Assembly: GCA_033239525.1 (NCBI GenBank)
Contig: BSYO01000014.1
Location: forward strand, 5,622,536-5,686,535
From: Nepenthes gracilis
Taxonomy: Eukaryota; Streptophyta; Magnoliopsida; Caryophyllales; Nepenthaceae
DNA length: 64,000 bases
Reading direction: 5' to 3'
Shown: positions 10,133 through 22,369 of the stretch, in pieces
How positions within the stretch are numbered: position 1 is the first letter of the stretch
How the letters are laid out: each line of letters starts with the position of its first letter
Program-made: the position numbers and the translations under genes
The notes under the pieces: generated by a model
What the model was told of the DNA's origin: nothing
The model's input: the letters and a program-made list of their open reading frames with translations, nothing else
Database searches by the model: none

Positions 10133-11417
10133 TGATGGGTACACCAAAAATGGGCTGGCCCAAGAAGAAGTCAACGGAAGCCCAGGAAGGCCAGTCAACG
10201 TTCCTGACGGCCCACCAAGGAGATAGGCACAGAAACTGAAAGGCCCAAGGATGGTCAACGTTGGCGTTGACCGTCCCGGCGGCCAACTGGCTCAAAAACG
10301 GTCAACTCGGCGTTGACCGGTTTGTTGGGCCACCAGAGGCTTTGCAACAGTGATGGGCTTGTTCCATTATGGCCCACGGCCTATCAGATGGTCGCCCACC
10401 GCTCTCCACGAAGGCGACCGACACCCTGATGGTCAACTCAGACGTTGACCGTCCACTTCTTACGCACTGGGCCCTAAAATAGGCCCTTCTACAGAAATGG
10501 GCCTGACTCGCCTCAAGCCCATAGCCCAAATGAAGGCCACCAACGGACGCCTTTCACGCTCAGCCCAGCCCAAGAGTTCTAGGGCATAGACCCACGATGG
10601 AGGAGGGCGACGGAAACCTGCAACGCATTTAATGCGGTCGCCGGAGACACGCAAAAGAGGCGGAAAGGCTAGCCACCAGGGACATGGCTGGCACGACACC
10701 AACGCCACCTGCTTCCATCTGCAGGTGGCCAACCACTCCCCGCAGAGGGAGGAGTCAGGCTTGACAAACGACACCCAGCAACGTGCCGATCACGGCAAGA
10801 ATCGGGCAGCCGGGCGTGACCGGGTTCACGGCTGGTGACCAACGGCGCAATGGGCCTGGGCATGACCACCTTGGTGCCCAAGAATCCAACATGGTGAGGC
10901 GTATAAGAACCCTCACGCCCCACTGAGAAAGGGGAGCTTTTCTGAGATCCTTCCAAGCATCTTACATTCTTCACTTCTCTTTGAATCAAGAACTAAAAAG
11001 ACAAATCGTATTGATTTGCTTCCTTTTGAGTGAACTCCCAGCACTGCACGAGCTCTGATCCCCAGCAGCCGAGTTCTCAGGCACGATCGAACTTCAAGGC
11101 AACGAACGGGTCACTACACACGTTCTCTGCCTTCCCACCGTCCAGATACGAGGAAGGGCCCGCTCCTTACTGACATCTGGAACCAAATACTCCTCTCTCT
11201 TCTCTCTTCTCTCATTGCTCTTTCTATCCTTCGATTCCTTCAATTCAAGGTCATTTCATCGACAAGCGTCGGAGTGTTTTCGGTGGGATTAATTCCCCCG
11301 TGAACGCCGACCTCTTGTTTGCTTTAGTGGTGTGCGTGGTTCGCACTCGGTGAACGAAGCCGGATCGGCTCATCCAAGAATCCGAATTCGTTCGAAATCG
11401 GATCCAGGTACGCATCA
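10133..11417 (+). repeat. 3' LTR of Tat element
   Basis: Begins TGATGGG after the polypurine tract and ends CGCATCA, giving TG...CA ends and 1285 bp. It aligns with 1-1235. The sequence right after it (AATCTAAAAGATCGA) is LINE-derived: it is the reverse complement of the type of sequence found at 21265-21282. Confidence 0.92.
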
Positions 11418-12625
11418 AATCTAAAAGATCGAACATGGACAAAGTCATTACAAAAAGAAAATTAAATGCACTCCAAGAACACCAGCAGCTGGGATCATCG
11501 TGCAATACCATGCATAATCGGCACACCCACGGAGGCATTCAACATCAACCCAAACACCACATCATGGGCGTTGTACATCAAAGAATAAAGCCCAACCGGC
11601 ATCTGCAGATTTAATTACATGCAAAAGGAGATAATGAGGACGCAGCACACCGACGGCATCTCGCCTTCCATCTCGGCCAAACCGGAAGGCTGCACCCTTC
11701 CACCATCAGTTCTTGAATCGGCACACGCAGGGACGTGTCTCCACCTGCCTCGGCAATATAGCCCACGGGATCTTCAGGCCACCCGGGGCCTTTTCAGCAA
11801 CACCATGCTGCCATCTTCATCATAATGGATAGCATGGAGCCGCCTCGCAAGGTCATAGCCGCGTTGGCATCACGGCGGCTTCCTTCATCATCACCGAAGG
11901 ATTTCCATGTAAGCAATCATCGTACTTGAGAATTGCAGAACCACACTCCTTCAAAGACAAAGAAAACCGCGATCAACCAAACAGGAGGAAACCCTCATCA
12001 ATCAAATCTTCATCAGCAATTTCAGCATCAATTGCAGTCAATCGAAGGTTCCACCAAAGACCATACTCGGCAAAATCAGCCAAACTCAACCTAATGGCAT
12101 CAAATCACTTCCTCCGGCCATTCAATACAATTCCGCAATAAAAGATCATCCAAAATCATGGGAGTCCATAAACTCGGAGCGAGGACGACCATACCGGTTA
12201 CCACCAATAAAGCAGACCAATTACCTGCTCTAACCAAAGACCTCAAGAAGGATCTTACACCTCAAGAAGGATCCAAGACCATTCCAAGAAGAGTCCCGCC
12301 CACCTTGGCGGCCGTAAGGTGGTTACAGCAGAACCAAACGCTCCACGAGAAAGGACCGACATTGAATTGCTACTCCAACAAGCTTCGCTGTTGAACACTT
12401 GGAGCCCCACCACTCATCCAAGAGACCAGCTGAAGTCTTAAAGGCGAGAACCCATTAACCTCTGGCCATCAGTCTAGCATAATGAAGCACAAGAAACAGG
12501 GCCAGGTAGAACAACAATATCAAATTGCAGCATTTACTGCATCAACTCCAAACCATCAGGCCAATTGCCCATTCACAAGGAACAGCCAATGGTAACAGGG
12601 CCACGTATCCACACTACTAATACTC
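11418..12625 (-). mobile_element. Host of the Tat insertion: ORF-less LINE-derived element, minus strand
   Basis: On the minus strand, 11418-11510 matches the plus-strand element at 21195-21285 (CAGCTGCTGG, GCATTTAATTTT, AATGACTTTG, TCGATCTTTTAGATT), which lies just upstream of the conserved LINE 3' core. The Tat element therefore landed close to the 3' end of an older LINE-derived copy whose tail is beyond the left window edge. No ORF is convincing. Confidence 0.6.
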
Positions 12626-15497
12626 TTTTTTTTTTTTTTGGTAAGTAAGTGATTTGGATTGATGGGAGAAAATTTTACAAGCTGTGATTTATCCCCAAGT
12701 GTTATTCCGACTTAGGGATAAACCAAAATAGTTAGGGCATACCCCGAGCATTTTAATACAACCGATGAAACCAACTAATAGATAAAAATGCTGGTATTCA
12801 TACTACATAAGCAACCACACAAAGGCGCCTCCTAAACAAAGCAAAAGAAGACATAACATGCCATTCTAAGGCCAAAACTCGAAATCGGCACCTTCCCGGG
12901 AGCAAATACCGGACAGCATCTTCAAAACCATGGGGACAGCAGCTAGCCAACCTCGGGACAGGCAAGCTGCACCTACTAACAAGAACTACACCGGTGCAGT
13001 AGCCCGACACGAGATAATGGCAAGATAGAGCAAGCACGCAAGCCGCATGGTCGCAAAACTCAACTCACGGGATTGGAGCATTCTCACAACAATAACTTGC
13101 GTTCAACAAACTGTGAGGGACATCCGGATGCCCAAAGGCCATACCACAAACAAAAAACTATCCGGAGCCAGCAAAGATAAACCAAATCCACACAAAGAAG
13201 AAACGACAATTGGACCCAGCCAAAGACCAATCAATGCTAATGCTTCAAAGACAAGAACAAATGAAAAATGTAACGGCATCAAGTCTTTGCACGGATTCGC
13301 AGTGGAGAGTGAGGACACCAATCATCAGGACCAGGCCGTGAATCAACCAACTTGGCATTAGGATGCAAATACAGCTGCCCAAATACAAGAACTAGATCTC
13401 CAAAACAGCATAGGTGGCGAAAATGATTTCAGCCAATCCCAATGCACGCGAAGGAAAATGCGTAAGACACACACAGCAGAACCAATCCACCGAGCACCAC
13501 ACCATCAAGCTCAATACTATACCAAATTAGATACAGCACACTTCTTATTGGCTAGAACTAAACATAATTCCATAATGATAATTGCCGCCACGCTCGGTCA
13601 CAGAAACAGTAACCTTCCCCACCGCAGCCAGGAATGAATCGCCAAACACCAAGACTAAACCGCCATCGGGACATCAAAGAACACAACTCACCGCTATTAG
13701 CGGCGAAAATTTAGGGGCACCATCTCAACAAAAAGGAAAATAAGTCACCAAAAGGCATATCATCCACTACTCACCACAAATCAACATGACCCAAGCCATA
13801 ATCTCGTGGGCTCCCCAACCCATTCAATAAAAGGGGCACACGGCAATCGGAGCAAGATAGAGGACAATCAAGAACCTCAATTCCTTTGAGAAGAGACAGC
13901 ACCCACTGGACAAAGCTCAAAACAGGAAGATCATTCGTCCGAATGGAACCAAGCACAGCTCACCCTCACCGGAAATTCCAAGTCCTTAAGCACATGGGCT
14001 CCCCCAACCTAATCCGAAAATGGGAAAAAGCAGCCGAGTAAGTGAGCAACATCAATGGACATTCGGGCTGCATCACGATCTTCAAGCCGAGACAACACGC
14101 AACATAAGATGAAATTGCAAAGAAAGCAACGACATCAACTACGGGCTGAATTTGCCGAGATAAGCGCTTCAATGAACGCAACACTGTGGCACTCCTCAAC
14201 AAGAAGGAAGAAAGCAACCAATCGGAACCTCACTCAGCTACACATCCCTCGGCCCGAACATCCCACTCCGTAAAACCATGGGCTCCCCAAACCCCAACAC
14301 AAATGGGTCACACACCCAGGACAGGGCAACTTCGGAGGATGCACCCGCGTAATCAGCAAATAAAAAATGCAAAAAAAAAAAAAAAGATCGGAGACGGTAG
14401 ATTAATCCAAAGTCCTCAAACCCATTCCTCGTCGCGGCAATAGAATCAATAAAAAGCCGAGGAGGCATTTACAAAACATTGCGGCAAAACAAAAATCAGA
14501 GGATTCAAAGCCCTCAACTTCAGCCGACCACAATCTCACTCTCAGAAACACGGCCGGGTAGAGCAAGTCTTTACAGAATCGGAGGTCGGACCAAGTAGGC
14601 CAAGCAACCAACAATCCAACCAAAATCTTATAACTGGACCATGCCTTACGGTAAGAAAAAACGGTGAAAGCCATCACTTAGCTTCACGCATCAAGGAAAT
14701 GGCTTAGACCACTCCAAAATATTTTTTTTTGGTAAGTAGACCACTCCAAAATAAATCGATGATTACGCCGGGGACAGCAGACGAGTCAGGACTCCATCTT
14801 CAGCCCAGCAAATCAAGATAAAATAAAAATAGAGGTAATCACCTCACAATAGCAACTATGACAAAGCAAAACAACTCACCGCATCGTAAGGATTTTCATC
14901 GTCCCCGAACCCGCCACTCCCACTTCTTGGCACTCCAGCCCATACTTCAGCACAGATAAAAGACAGGCTCCCCCAACCCATCACACCGGAAGGAACGCAA
15001 TGCCGTGTAAAAGCCTCGTAAAACAGAGGCTCGGTCGTTCACAACGACAAAACAAACGAGCAAAGAAAGAGCGATTACAACGGAAAGGACAAAAGCAACA
15101 AGCGGATTATCGGCCGCCTCTTCAAGACACCCGCCTAATAGAGCCAATCCAGTTAGCACGGGCCCCCAACCCATCCAACCGGAGTGAACCCATGGGAAGT
15201 GGAACATCGAGGCCGGCAAGACCGTCCGTAAAGAAGAAGGAAGAAGGAATCTATCTAATCGGGGCGAGGAGGGGGCTTCGGACTACACTCACATCCTCGG
15301 GAAAGGCCAGAGGGCGCCCAACAAAGCAGACTTAAGTCCGGGAAGGAAGCAAGCGAGAGGGTGGCAGACGGGAAGCAACCGGACGGAGCAACCAGGAGAC
15401 CGGCAGAGGCCGGCTCCGGCGCCGCCCGGCCAGAGGAGGAGCGCCCCTGAGGACGCTTTCAAATTTCAAAATCGAGAAACAAAATTTGAGAATAGCG
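12626..15497 (-). mobile_element. ORF-less LINE-derived element(s) with tail I and GC-rich 5' module, minus strand
   Basis: Poly(T) at 12626-12639 followed by GGTAAGTAAGT and the 3'-core stem-loop (to about 12755) marks a minus-strand 3' end. At 15360-15480 the minus strand carries the GC-rich head (GGCCGGGCGGCGCCGGAGCC). Between them GGTTGGGGGAGCC-type words recur (near 13808, 13992, 14278, 14970 and 15163) and no ORF is plausible. I found no matching target duplication for the two outer ends, so this may be a merged pair of insertions rather than one element. Confidence 0.6.
14706..14753 (-). mobile_element. 16-bp LINE-tail micro-insertion with 16-bp TSD
   Basis: AGACCACTCCAAAATA is present at 14706-14721 and again at 14738-14753. 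Only TTTTTTTTTGGTAAGT lies between, which is the reverse complement of the LINE terminus ACTTACC plus poly(A). This is the expected product of target-primed reverse transcription that stopped after copying 7 nt of the element. Confidence 0.85.
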
Positions 15498-15957
15498 GAT
15501 CTGGAAAATAGGCATGAGAAGAAAAGATGCTCAAGGTCTTCGTCTCCTATGTTACATAGAGTGCATCTAGATGAAAGGTTTGGGATATAATGGAGGCAGT
15601 CAAGGGTATTTAGTCTGCCCTCAATAGCGAGCCAAATAGTGAATGCATGGGAAGGAATATGGGATGGTCCCCACACCAAAGGAGCCCAGATAACCTTTGG
15701 TTTGGGAGGATGGATGAGAAGGTATGCAGACTTGGACGGGAAGTTGCCATTGACTGTCCCGGTCCACCTCAAAGAGTCTTTTTGATTGCTACGAGGAGGG
15801 TTACTCGGCATATTCATGACAAGGTGGGACACCTCAGTGTCGAAAGGGTTAGTCCAGGCCCATCTGTTGTTCCTGATTGTTGCATCGACCTTGACATTCC
15901 AATGCAAACCCGAGACAAGGCGAGTACAATCGGAGCTCACCTCATTCTGGAGGTCTG
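15498..15957 (-). pseudogene. L1 ORF2 C-terminal fragment (L1-A), zf-RVT region
   Basis: The minus strand reads RTIRNNRWAW-like, SKSAYLLIHPPKP, HAFTIWLAIEGRLNTLD and CTLCNIGDEDLEHLFFSC, which is the zinc-binding reverse-transcriptase-associated C-terminal segment of plant L1 ORF2. It is closest to L1-B (27700-28120). It stops where a GC-rich LINE head begins at about 15497. The catalytic RT part is absent, so it is a dead fragment. Confidence 0.85.
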
Positions 15958-16059
15958 AGTGATTTTGCCAACTTTGGACGGAGTGACTTTGTTGATATTT
16001 TCGGAGTACCTCGATGAAGAAGCTTTGTTCTTTTTATCCGGAGTGCGCTTCTTATATCC

Positions 16060-18106
16060 TTTTTTTTTGGTAAGTAAATATTTTGGATTAATGGGAGAAA
16101 AATTACAAAATCTAAGTTTTATCTCCAAGTGTTTTGACTTGAAGATAAAACATAAACGCTAGGGCATGCCCCGAGTAAGTGGTACATCAGAAAGCCAAAG
16201 ATCTCAATGAGGACATCGTACGACATACTCAAACGAAACTAAAGTCTATACAAAAAACAAGCTCAAAATCAGAAGACTAGATCAGCCTAACAGTCGTCAT
16301 CACAAGCCAACAGAGAACTGGAAATGCAATGACATGTACAACAGATAACTGCATCTCGCAACCAACATATAACCATGGGCACACCTGTCCAACAAACTGC
16401 AGCAAGCCCCGAAACAACAAAAACCTCAGCTTAATTCAAACATCCCTGTCGCAAGAAGTTGGCAAGAAGCATTAAGAGAATACAGAGAGCAAGGAAGGTC
16501 CAACAGCATGGAAACCGGGACCCGTCAGCCAAGGAACAGCATCAAGGGCGAAATTAACAGTTCCGGCCTCGAGGCCTCACGCGGCCGGAATGAATCAAGG
16601 CAGCCAGCATCCACGCAAAAATGCCGGTCAAAGAGCAGCGAGAGAAAAAAAAATCAGCAGTTCCAGCACCGATTCCAGGAACAGATGTAAAGGCAACTTG
16701 CAATATTTGCTGTGAAATAGTGCATCACAAAAATTTATCATCCACCCAGAGAATTAAACCCAGCACAGCAGTGGAACCCAATCTGACCCGGCAACCAAGC
16801 AAGGGGAAACTGCCAACATCAGCAGATCAGGATGCCAACAGCCCATACCTCAGCATCACCGAGACAACTCCAACCGCAGCACCCAAAACCCCAACAGCAG
16901 CAAATTCCCCCAGCCACAACCGAAAGCCTCGTGGATCGAGATCAGCACCATTGAGTCAACAAGGCGGCCATGGAATCCCACAGACCAGAAGTCCACCATT
17001 CTACTAAAAACTGTGAGCATTACAAACCAAGCTTCAAGGAAGCATACAGGCCACATCAGTATTGATAGCCTGCACCAGCAATACCATCTCCATCCATCTA
17101 CCAGCATCAAGCTTCGGACAGCATACTTACTAAAAAAAAAAAAAGCTTCAGACAGCATGCCATCATGAGAGAGCAAGCAGGACAGCAACTTCATTTACTT
17201 CCAGAAGCAACCGCACCCACCCAAAAGCACATTCAGCCAATCAGCCGTGTTCAAGGCCCTCAGGAATACAAACTTTCCAAGTCACACCAAACAGAACCGC
17301 GTCCCAGCATTCCAGCAACTAGAAAAAATCACCATTACACATCCGCGAATAAATTGTGCTTCTCATGAGAAAATTTCAAGAACACAGAAAATATGCAAAT
17401 CAGCAACAAACTGTGCACATTTAGAGAAGCCACAGCACCAGCAGCGTGGCCAAAATAGCACGATACACAGCCCAACTGCAACTCGGAACGATGGACCACA
17501 GCACCAAGCCAACAAGCAGGCGGTACAAACCCTGCAAAAACCATGTCCATCAATCGTGCAAGCAACCATGGGCTTCACAGTCTATACTTCAACCTTAGGA
17601 AGTAAATTTGCCAGATCAGTGTCAGTAATTGCAGGCAAACCCAGCACAGAATCAAACCCCAGCCAATAGCAATATATATCCGATCCAAGCCTTCTGCTGC
17701 ATCACTCCTCAGTCAATCATTCATGATCAGCCCATCATTCAGCATAAGAACGCCTCAGGCAGAGACAACATCGGTTCAGAAGGTTCCAGTAGCACATCGA
17801 CTTGAACACCGAATATCAAACCCGAAGGCTCCAGAGCAGCCATCAACACCAGTTTTAAATCAAGCAAGAAAGAAAGCCATGGATCAGAATACTCGGCTTA
17901 TAACTTCAAGTGTGCTGGAGACCAGACACATCCCAATCGGCTGGAGATAGCATATAGACAACAGCAACTAACCCCACACCACTCCACCAAAGTCAGACTG
18001 CCCCAGTAGCAGCCACTTAATTCCCCATTCAGCCACAGCAGCAACCAACCGACAGCAGCCACACTACTCAGAAATCTGATCACAATCAGATTTAGCAACC
18101 AGCACT
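16060..18106 (-). mobile_element. LINE-derived element, tail I, with 12-bp TSD
   Basis: CTTCTTATATCC at 16048-16059 and 18107-18118 flanks the insertion. Poly(T), GGTAAGTAAAT and the stem-loop core (about 16060-16190) give a minus-strand 3' end. The 5' end at 18106 lacks the GC-rich head, so this copy is 5'-truncated. No ORF is convincing. Confidence 0.82.
17110..17158 (+). mobile_element. 19-bp LINE-tail micro-insertion with 15-bp TSD
   Basis: AGCTTCGGACAGCAT (17110-17124) and AGCTTCAGACAGCAT (17144-17158) differ at one base and enclose ACTTACT followed by a run of 12 A. The enclosed bases match the LINE terminus (ACTTACC plus poly(A), one change). Confidence 0.8.
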
Positions 18107-18221
18107 CTTCTTATATCCGGAGTACCTTTATGTCCTCTTTATGGACGGAATGGCCTTTTTCGCCTTGTTTCACTTGAAGACTGGAGCAGCCTTGGGTGTG
18201 GTGTGGACAGAGTTAAATAGA

Positions 18222-19887
18222 GGTTTTTTTTTTTTTTAGAAAGTAAGTATTTTGGATTATAGGAAGAAAAATATTACAGAATCTATGTTTTTACTCCAAG
18301 TATTTTGACTTGGAGTAAAAACATAAACCGCTAGGGCATACCCCGAGCATCGAATACATCAAAAAAATAAAAAAACTCCTCTAGGAGGATCAACGATCAA
18401 CAAAATCAACAAAATATGGGTCCTGACTAATAGAAGACCAAACTCATAAACCGCTACTGCCAACCCGACAGGAGCAACACAGCGAACGAACATCCATGCC
18501 AGCCATCGTAGGCTTCAAAATCAGCCAAATGCATCTTCAGCAATGCAAACTTCCATCGACCAGTTGATACAAGAACCTCAAGGGTTTATCTAGAAAGTCA
18601 GCAACATCACCGCCATCCTCTACAAACCATCAAAATCCAACAGCACCCGGGCAGCATAACCAACTACCACGTTGCACTTCCCAGCCCAAACATTTTATCA
18701 CTACTGCCAACAGCAGTCCACCCATGCAACCAACCGCATCACAGACCAAGTTCTGCCGTCCACCTAAAGCAGCCCTATAATCCCAATTTCCCTAACACCA
18801 GCAGCATCTTGCATCAGCAAACAGCAAAAAACGAACCAATAAATTCACACGGGCCAGTGCATACCCGACAGCATCAAATATAGGAGGCAGCAGCACCAAA
18901 ATTCAGCATCACAGCCCCCCCGAAAAGCGAGTATGCTAAGCACCATGGGCACCAACGCTCCCAGCTTCAGCTATAGTGTGCAGGCAGGCCAACTCTAACA
19001 ATACCAGCATACTGTCTTCATCCCCCAGCCAACAGCAGTAAAAAGCAAATGCCATTCAACTGCTGCATCAAACCTCACTCTTTCATTCATTATCAGCCCC
19101 AACATCCAGCATTAAAATGGCAGCAGAAGAGAACCGAACATCATCAGCAACCTTGCTCATTCCCAGCACTCCATAGAGAGATTGCCAGGGTAGCAACATT
19201 GAGGAGGCACAATCTACCAGCCGCAACATGGCCACAAACTCAGCTTCCTGAACCATGCCAGCCAACCTTCCATGCCAAAATGCCCACAATCAGTGATCAC
19301 AACACGAAATGCAACATCCATAAAAATCATCTACCTCAGGCTGAGACTACATCAGATCTGAAAAAACCAGGGGCACCCACATGCACAACTGCTTGAATAG
19401 CCAAGCAATATACCGAATGGTTCCAGTAGCAACCTTCAGCACCCTGGTTTTTAAATCAGCACAATCATAAAACACAGCAAGCCTTGGCATCTCACTGGAT
19501 AGATATCCATGGTTCAACATACTGCATAGTGCAAACCAGAATAAAAGCAGGAGCCATTGAACATCCGGTAGCATCAAGTATCAAATCCAATAGTATCATA
19601 AGTTTGGCAAAACCGCTTCATATAACAGCTAGTGTGCAAGAAGCCATAGACATCACAAACCCTGCTTCGGCTGGAGAGAGCATACATACCAATTCTACAT
19701 GTATCAGCATCTTATCCCACACCACACCAACAAAATCAGTCCGCCCCAGCAACACCAGCTTTATCCCCCAAACAACATCAGCAGAAACCAAACGACAGCT
19801 GCCACAATACTCAGTTATCTGTTCACTGTCAGCATTAGCATCCAGCACACCAAGGTTCCAACATTACCGCAACATAATCAGCACTTC
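18222..19887 (-). mobile_element. LINE-derived element, tail I, minus strand
   Basis: Poly(T) at 18224-18237, AGAAAGTAAGTATTTTGG and a perfect TACTCC/GGAGTA stem-loop (18280-18325) give a minus-strand 3' end. The body is CAG/CAGCA-rich on the plus strand, as in the other ORF-less copies. The 5' limit is hidden by the next tail at 19888. A partial match to AAATAGAGG near 22838 is not good enough to call a TSD. Confidence 0.6.
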
Positions 19888-21861
19888 TTTTTTTTGGTAA
19901 GTAAGTGTTTTGGATTATAGGGAGAAGAAATTACAGAATCTATATTTTTACGCCAAGTATTTTGACTTGGAGTAAAAACATAAACCGCTGGGGCATACCC
20001 CGAGCAACATATACATCAGAAAATACAAAAAAAAAACATCACTAGGAGGATACACGATCAAAATAATCAACAAAATATGAGACCAGCCTAAAAAAAAAGA
20101 CCTAACTCAAAGACCACCGCAGCCAAATCGACATGAGAAACACAGCAAACGGGAATATCAAAGCCAGCCATCAAAGCCAGCCATCAAAGACGAGAAAAAA
20201 CAGCCGGCAGCATCTGTAGCCGTGTAGAAACCAGATCTCAGATTTCAGCAACATCAGCTCCAGCAACCACAAAATAGAGACATCAAAACAAGCAGCCGGC
20301 ACATTCTAAACCAGCAAACACCAGTAGCATCCGGATAGCAGAGCCAATAACGAGATGGTGTGTCCTCTAGGGTTGCTCTGATTGTTCTCTGGCTGTGTGT
20401 CCCATTTGTTGATTGGGTTGGGGGAGCCCGTGTGTTTATGGATTGGAACCATTCGGATGAGGGCAGAGTAGCTGGCTGAGGTACTTTTTGGTTGTTAAAT
20501 TTTCTTCTTGTTGAGGGGGTGCCCTTTTGAGTTTGCTATTGTCTGGCTTTTACAGCCTGTTTGTTGCTGTTGTTGCATTGCTGACCTGTTAGTCTTCTTG
20601 CTGGGTTGGCAAGCTGAAGATGGTGCTGGTGTCAGCCCACTGTTATGGCCTTGGCTATATTGCTATCCAGATGGCGTGGGGTTGAAAATGCTCTTGGTGT
20701 GTTCGGATTGAGGTAGTTTAGTGGTACTTCCTTGATTGGTTTGCAGGATTGACTGGAGCCTTGCTGCAGTAGGGGCTGGAGCTTTGTTCATTGCTAAATA
20801 AATTGCTGCCTCTATTTGAGCAGCATCTTTTTGACCATATGAGTTTCGAGACATTGATGCTTGTGCCTTGTGGTTATTTTGTTTTGCTGCTGGTGGGCAG
20901 TGCACTGTGTTGGTTGTATCGGGATGCTGCAGCTGATCTTCTGCCCGGTGTTCACCGGTGTGTGTGCCTGGGTGTTGTGTTTGGCTGCTGATAGTGTTGG
21001 AACTTGGTGCTGGCTGGATGCTGCGCCTGTTTTTCAGAGTCTTTTTCACCTTATGGTGATGGAAAGGCCTCGGCTGGCATAAAGCTACTGCACTTTTTGC
21101 GGTCCTGCCCAGTGGTTGGCTGATGCTGAAGTACAACGACCAAGATGTGGTGCTGGGTTGAAATTGAGTGCCTCAGTGGGTGAGCGTGGTGTTGCTTGAT
21201 GACCCAGCTGCTGGAATTCTTGGGGAGCATTTAATTTTGCTTATGTATAATGACTTTGATCATTTTCGATCTTTTAGATTATTCCTCTTAGAGGTTTTTT
21301 GAAATATCCTATGATGTACTAGCTGCTCGGGGTATGCCCTAGCTTTTTATGTTTTAACTCCAAGTCAAAAAACTTGGAGTTATAACATAGATTTTGTAAA
21401 TTTATTTTCTCCCTTAAATCCAAAATACACACTTACTTACCAAAAAAAAAAAGCAGAGCCAATAACAGCTTCTCAACCCCAACTCAAACAATTTAAAGCA
21501 AGTGTTTACCCTGTACTACATTGATTCCAGCAAGACCAAGAGCTGCCCCAAGATTTCCAATGCCCCCATCACCAACAGATGGCGCCCGTAGCAACCATAT
21601 GCCTACGTAGTTTTCGCCTCGCTTCAGCAAGCAGCAACCAGCATTCTAGCTAAGTTCAGTGCTCCCCCGTCAGCATCAAGTATGTTAGGCAAACTCACAC
21701 ACCGCCTCAGGACAGCAAGGATACTAATAACTAAAGCAGCGGCTCCTGCAACATCTTGATAATACATACAGGCCAACTGAAAATGATTCTGCATCATAAC
21801 CACCCACTCCCACTATGGCAACCAAACCAGCGAATCAGACTTCAGCTTTTTTTTTTTTTGA
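19888..21861 (-). mobile_element. LINE-derived element, tail I, minus strand, interrupted at 20352
   Basis: Poly(T) at 19888-19895 with GGTAAGTAAGTG and the stem-loop core to about 20010 marks a minus-strand 3' end. The body runs to 20351, is broken by the plus-strand insertion 20352-21451, and resumes from 21467. No ORF is supported. Confidence 0.62.
20352..21451 (+). mobile_element. 5'-truncated ORF-less LINE-derived element with perfect 15-bp TSD
   Basis: AGCAGAGCCAATAAC occurs at 20337-20351 and 21452-21466. The 1100-bp insert ends with the 3' core (CTCGGGGTATGCCCT near 21330), a perfect AACTCC/GGAGTT stem-loop (21353-21385), TTACTTACC and poly(A). A GGTTGGGGGAGCCCGTG word is near 20417. 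The perfect duplication suggests one of the younger insertions here. Confidence 0.92.
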
Positions 21862-22369
21862 TGCGGGGTCCTCTGTCAGGAATGCTGATCCTTCTTCTGT
21901 TTGCAGTATTTCTGCTTTGGATCTGCAGGCGAGCAGTCCTGCCACTGATGATTGCCTAGCATGTGGGATGGTATCTTCAATGCCGGCCCAACTAATTGAT
22001 TCTGGTCCTATCCAGACTACCTTTGCGGAGTGCTCCTCAGGTTCTGTTGGAGATGTTTATGAGCCTGATGAGGCTCTTTCTGGGTCTGTGAAAGATAAGA
22101 TTGCTAATGTCGCCACTAATATTGAGCACCCTGAGTTGGTTGAAGGTGCTCAGTATGTGGCTGATCATGCTGCCGGGTCAAATGGAGTAGCTAATTCTGT
22201 GGAGTTTGGCCCTATCCCTGGGGTCGATGACTCTACTCCGAAGTCAATCAAGCGGATCACCCGCAAGTACTCCTTGGTTGAAGTTGTAGATGATTCCTTG
22301 ATTAAGGTTCCATCTGAATTTCCTGATGTCTGCTCGAACGTAGCAGCAGCAACAAAAAAGAGTCCTTAA
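21862..22369 (+). pseudogene. Fragment of LINE ORF1 C-terminal acidic region
   Basis: An open frame without its own start follows a poly(T) run and ends at 22369. Near its end STPKSIKRITRKYSL resembles ITPESISRIIQKYSL in the ORF1 of half-L1-E (about 58460-58500), both after a Glu/Asp/Val/Ala-rich linker. The DUF4283 part is missing. I read it as a remnant of a third ORF1-encoding LINE; the similarity is short, so this is tentative. Confidence 0.5.

Larger units (their letters stand above)
1..11417 (+). mobile_element. Ty3/gypsy LTR retrotransposon, Tat-type, coding-dead
   Basis: The sequence from position 1 reappears from 10175, so two LTRs bracket an internal region with gag, protease, RT, RNase H, a second RNase H and integrase in Ty3/gypsy order. 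The second RNase H after the ordinary one, together with an antisense ORF between pol and the 3' LTR, is characteristic of the plant Tat lineage. About 42 bp of the 5' LTR lie outside the window. The 3' LTR is followed by AATCT, which also belongs to the LINE-derived host sequence, so it is the likely 5-bp target duplication; the left copy is off-window. All coding parts carry stops or frameshifts, so any recent movement needed proteins supplied in trans. Confidence 0.93.
15958..18221 (+). repeat. L1 3' UTR fragment with CGGAGTG motifs, split by an insertion
   Basis: GGACGGAGTG, TCGGAGTAC and CCGGAGTGC occur in 15958-16059 and the same type resumes at 18119-18221 (CGGAGTACC, GACGGAATGG). The break is the minus-strand element at 16060-18106. 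The tract matches the 3' UTRs of L1-B to L1-D. A further poly(T) at 18224 starts the next minus-strand element. Confidence 0.7.

Noticed and set aside
12798..15335. Various 60-110-codon ORFs on both strands
   Set aside because: None matches a known family or is kept in related copies; they are by-products of LINE-derived non-coding DNA.
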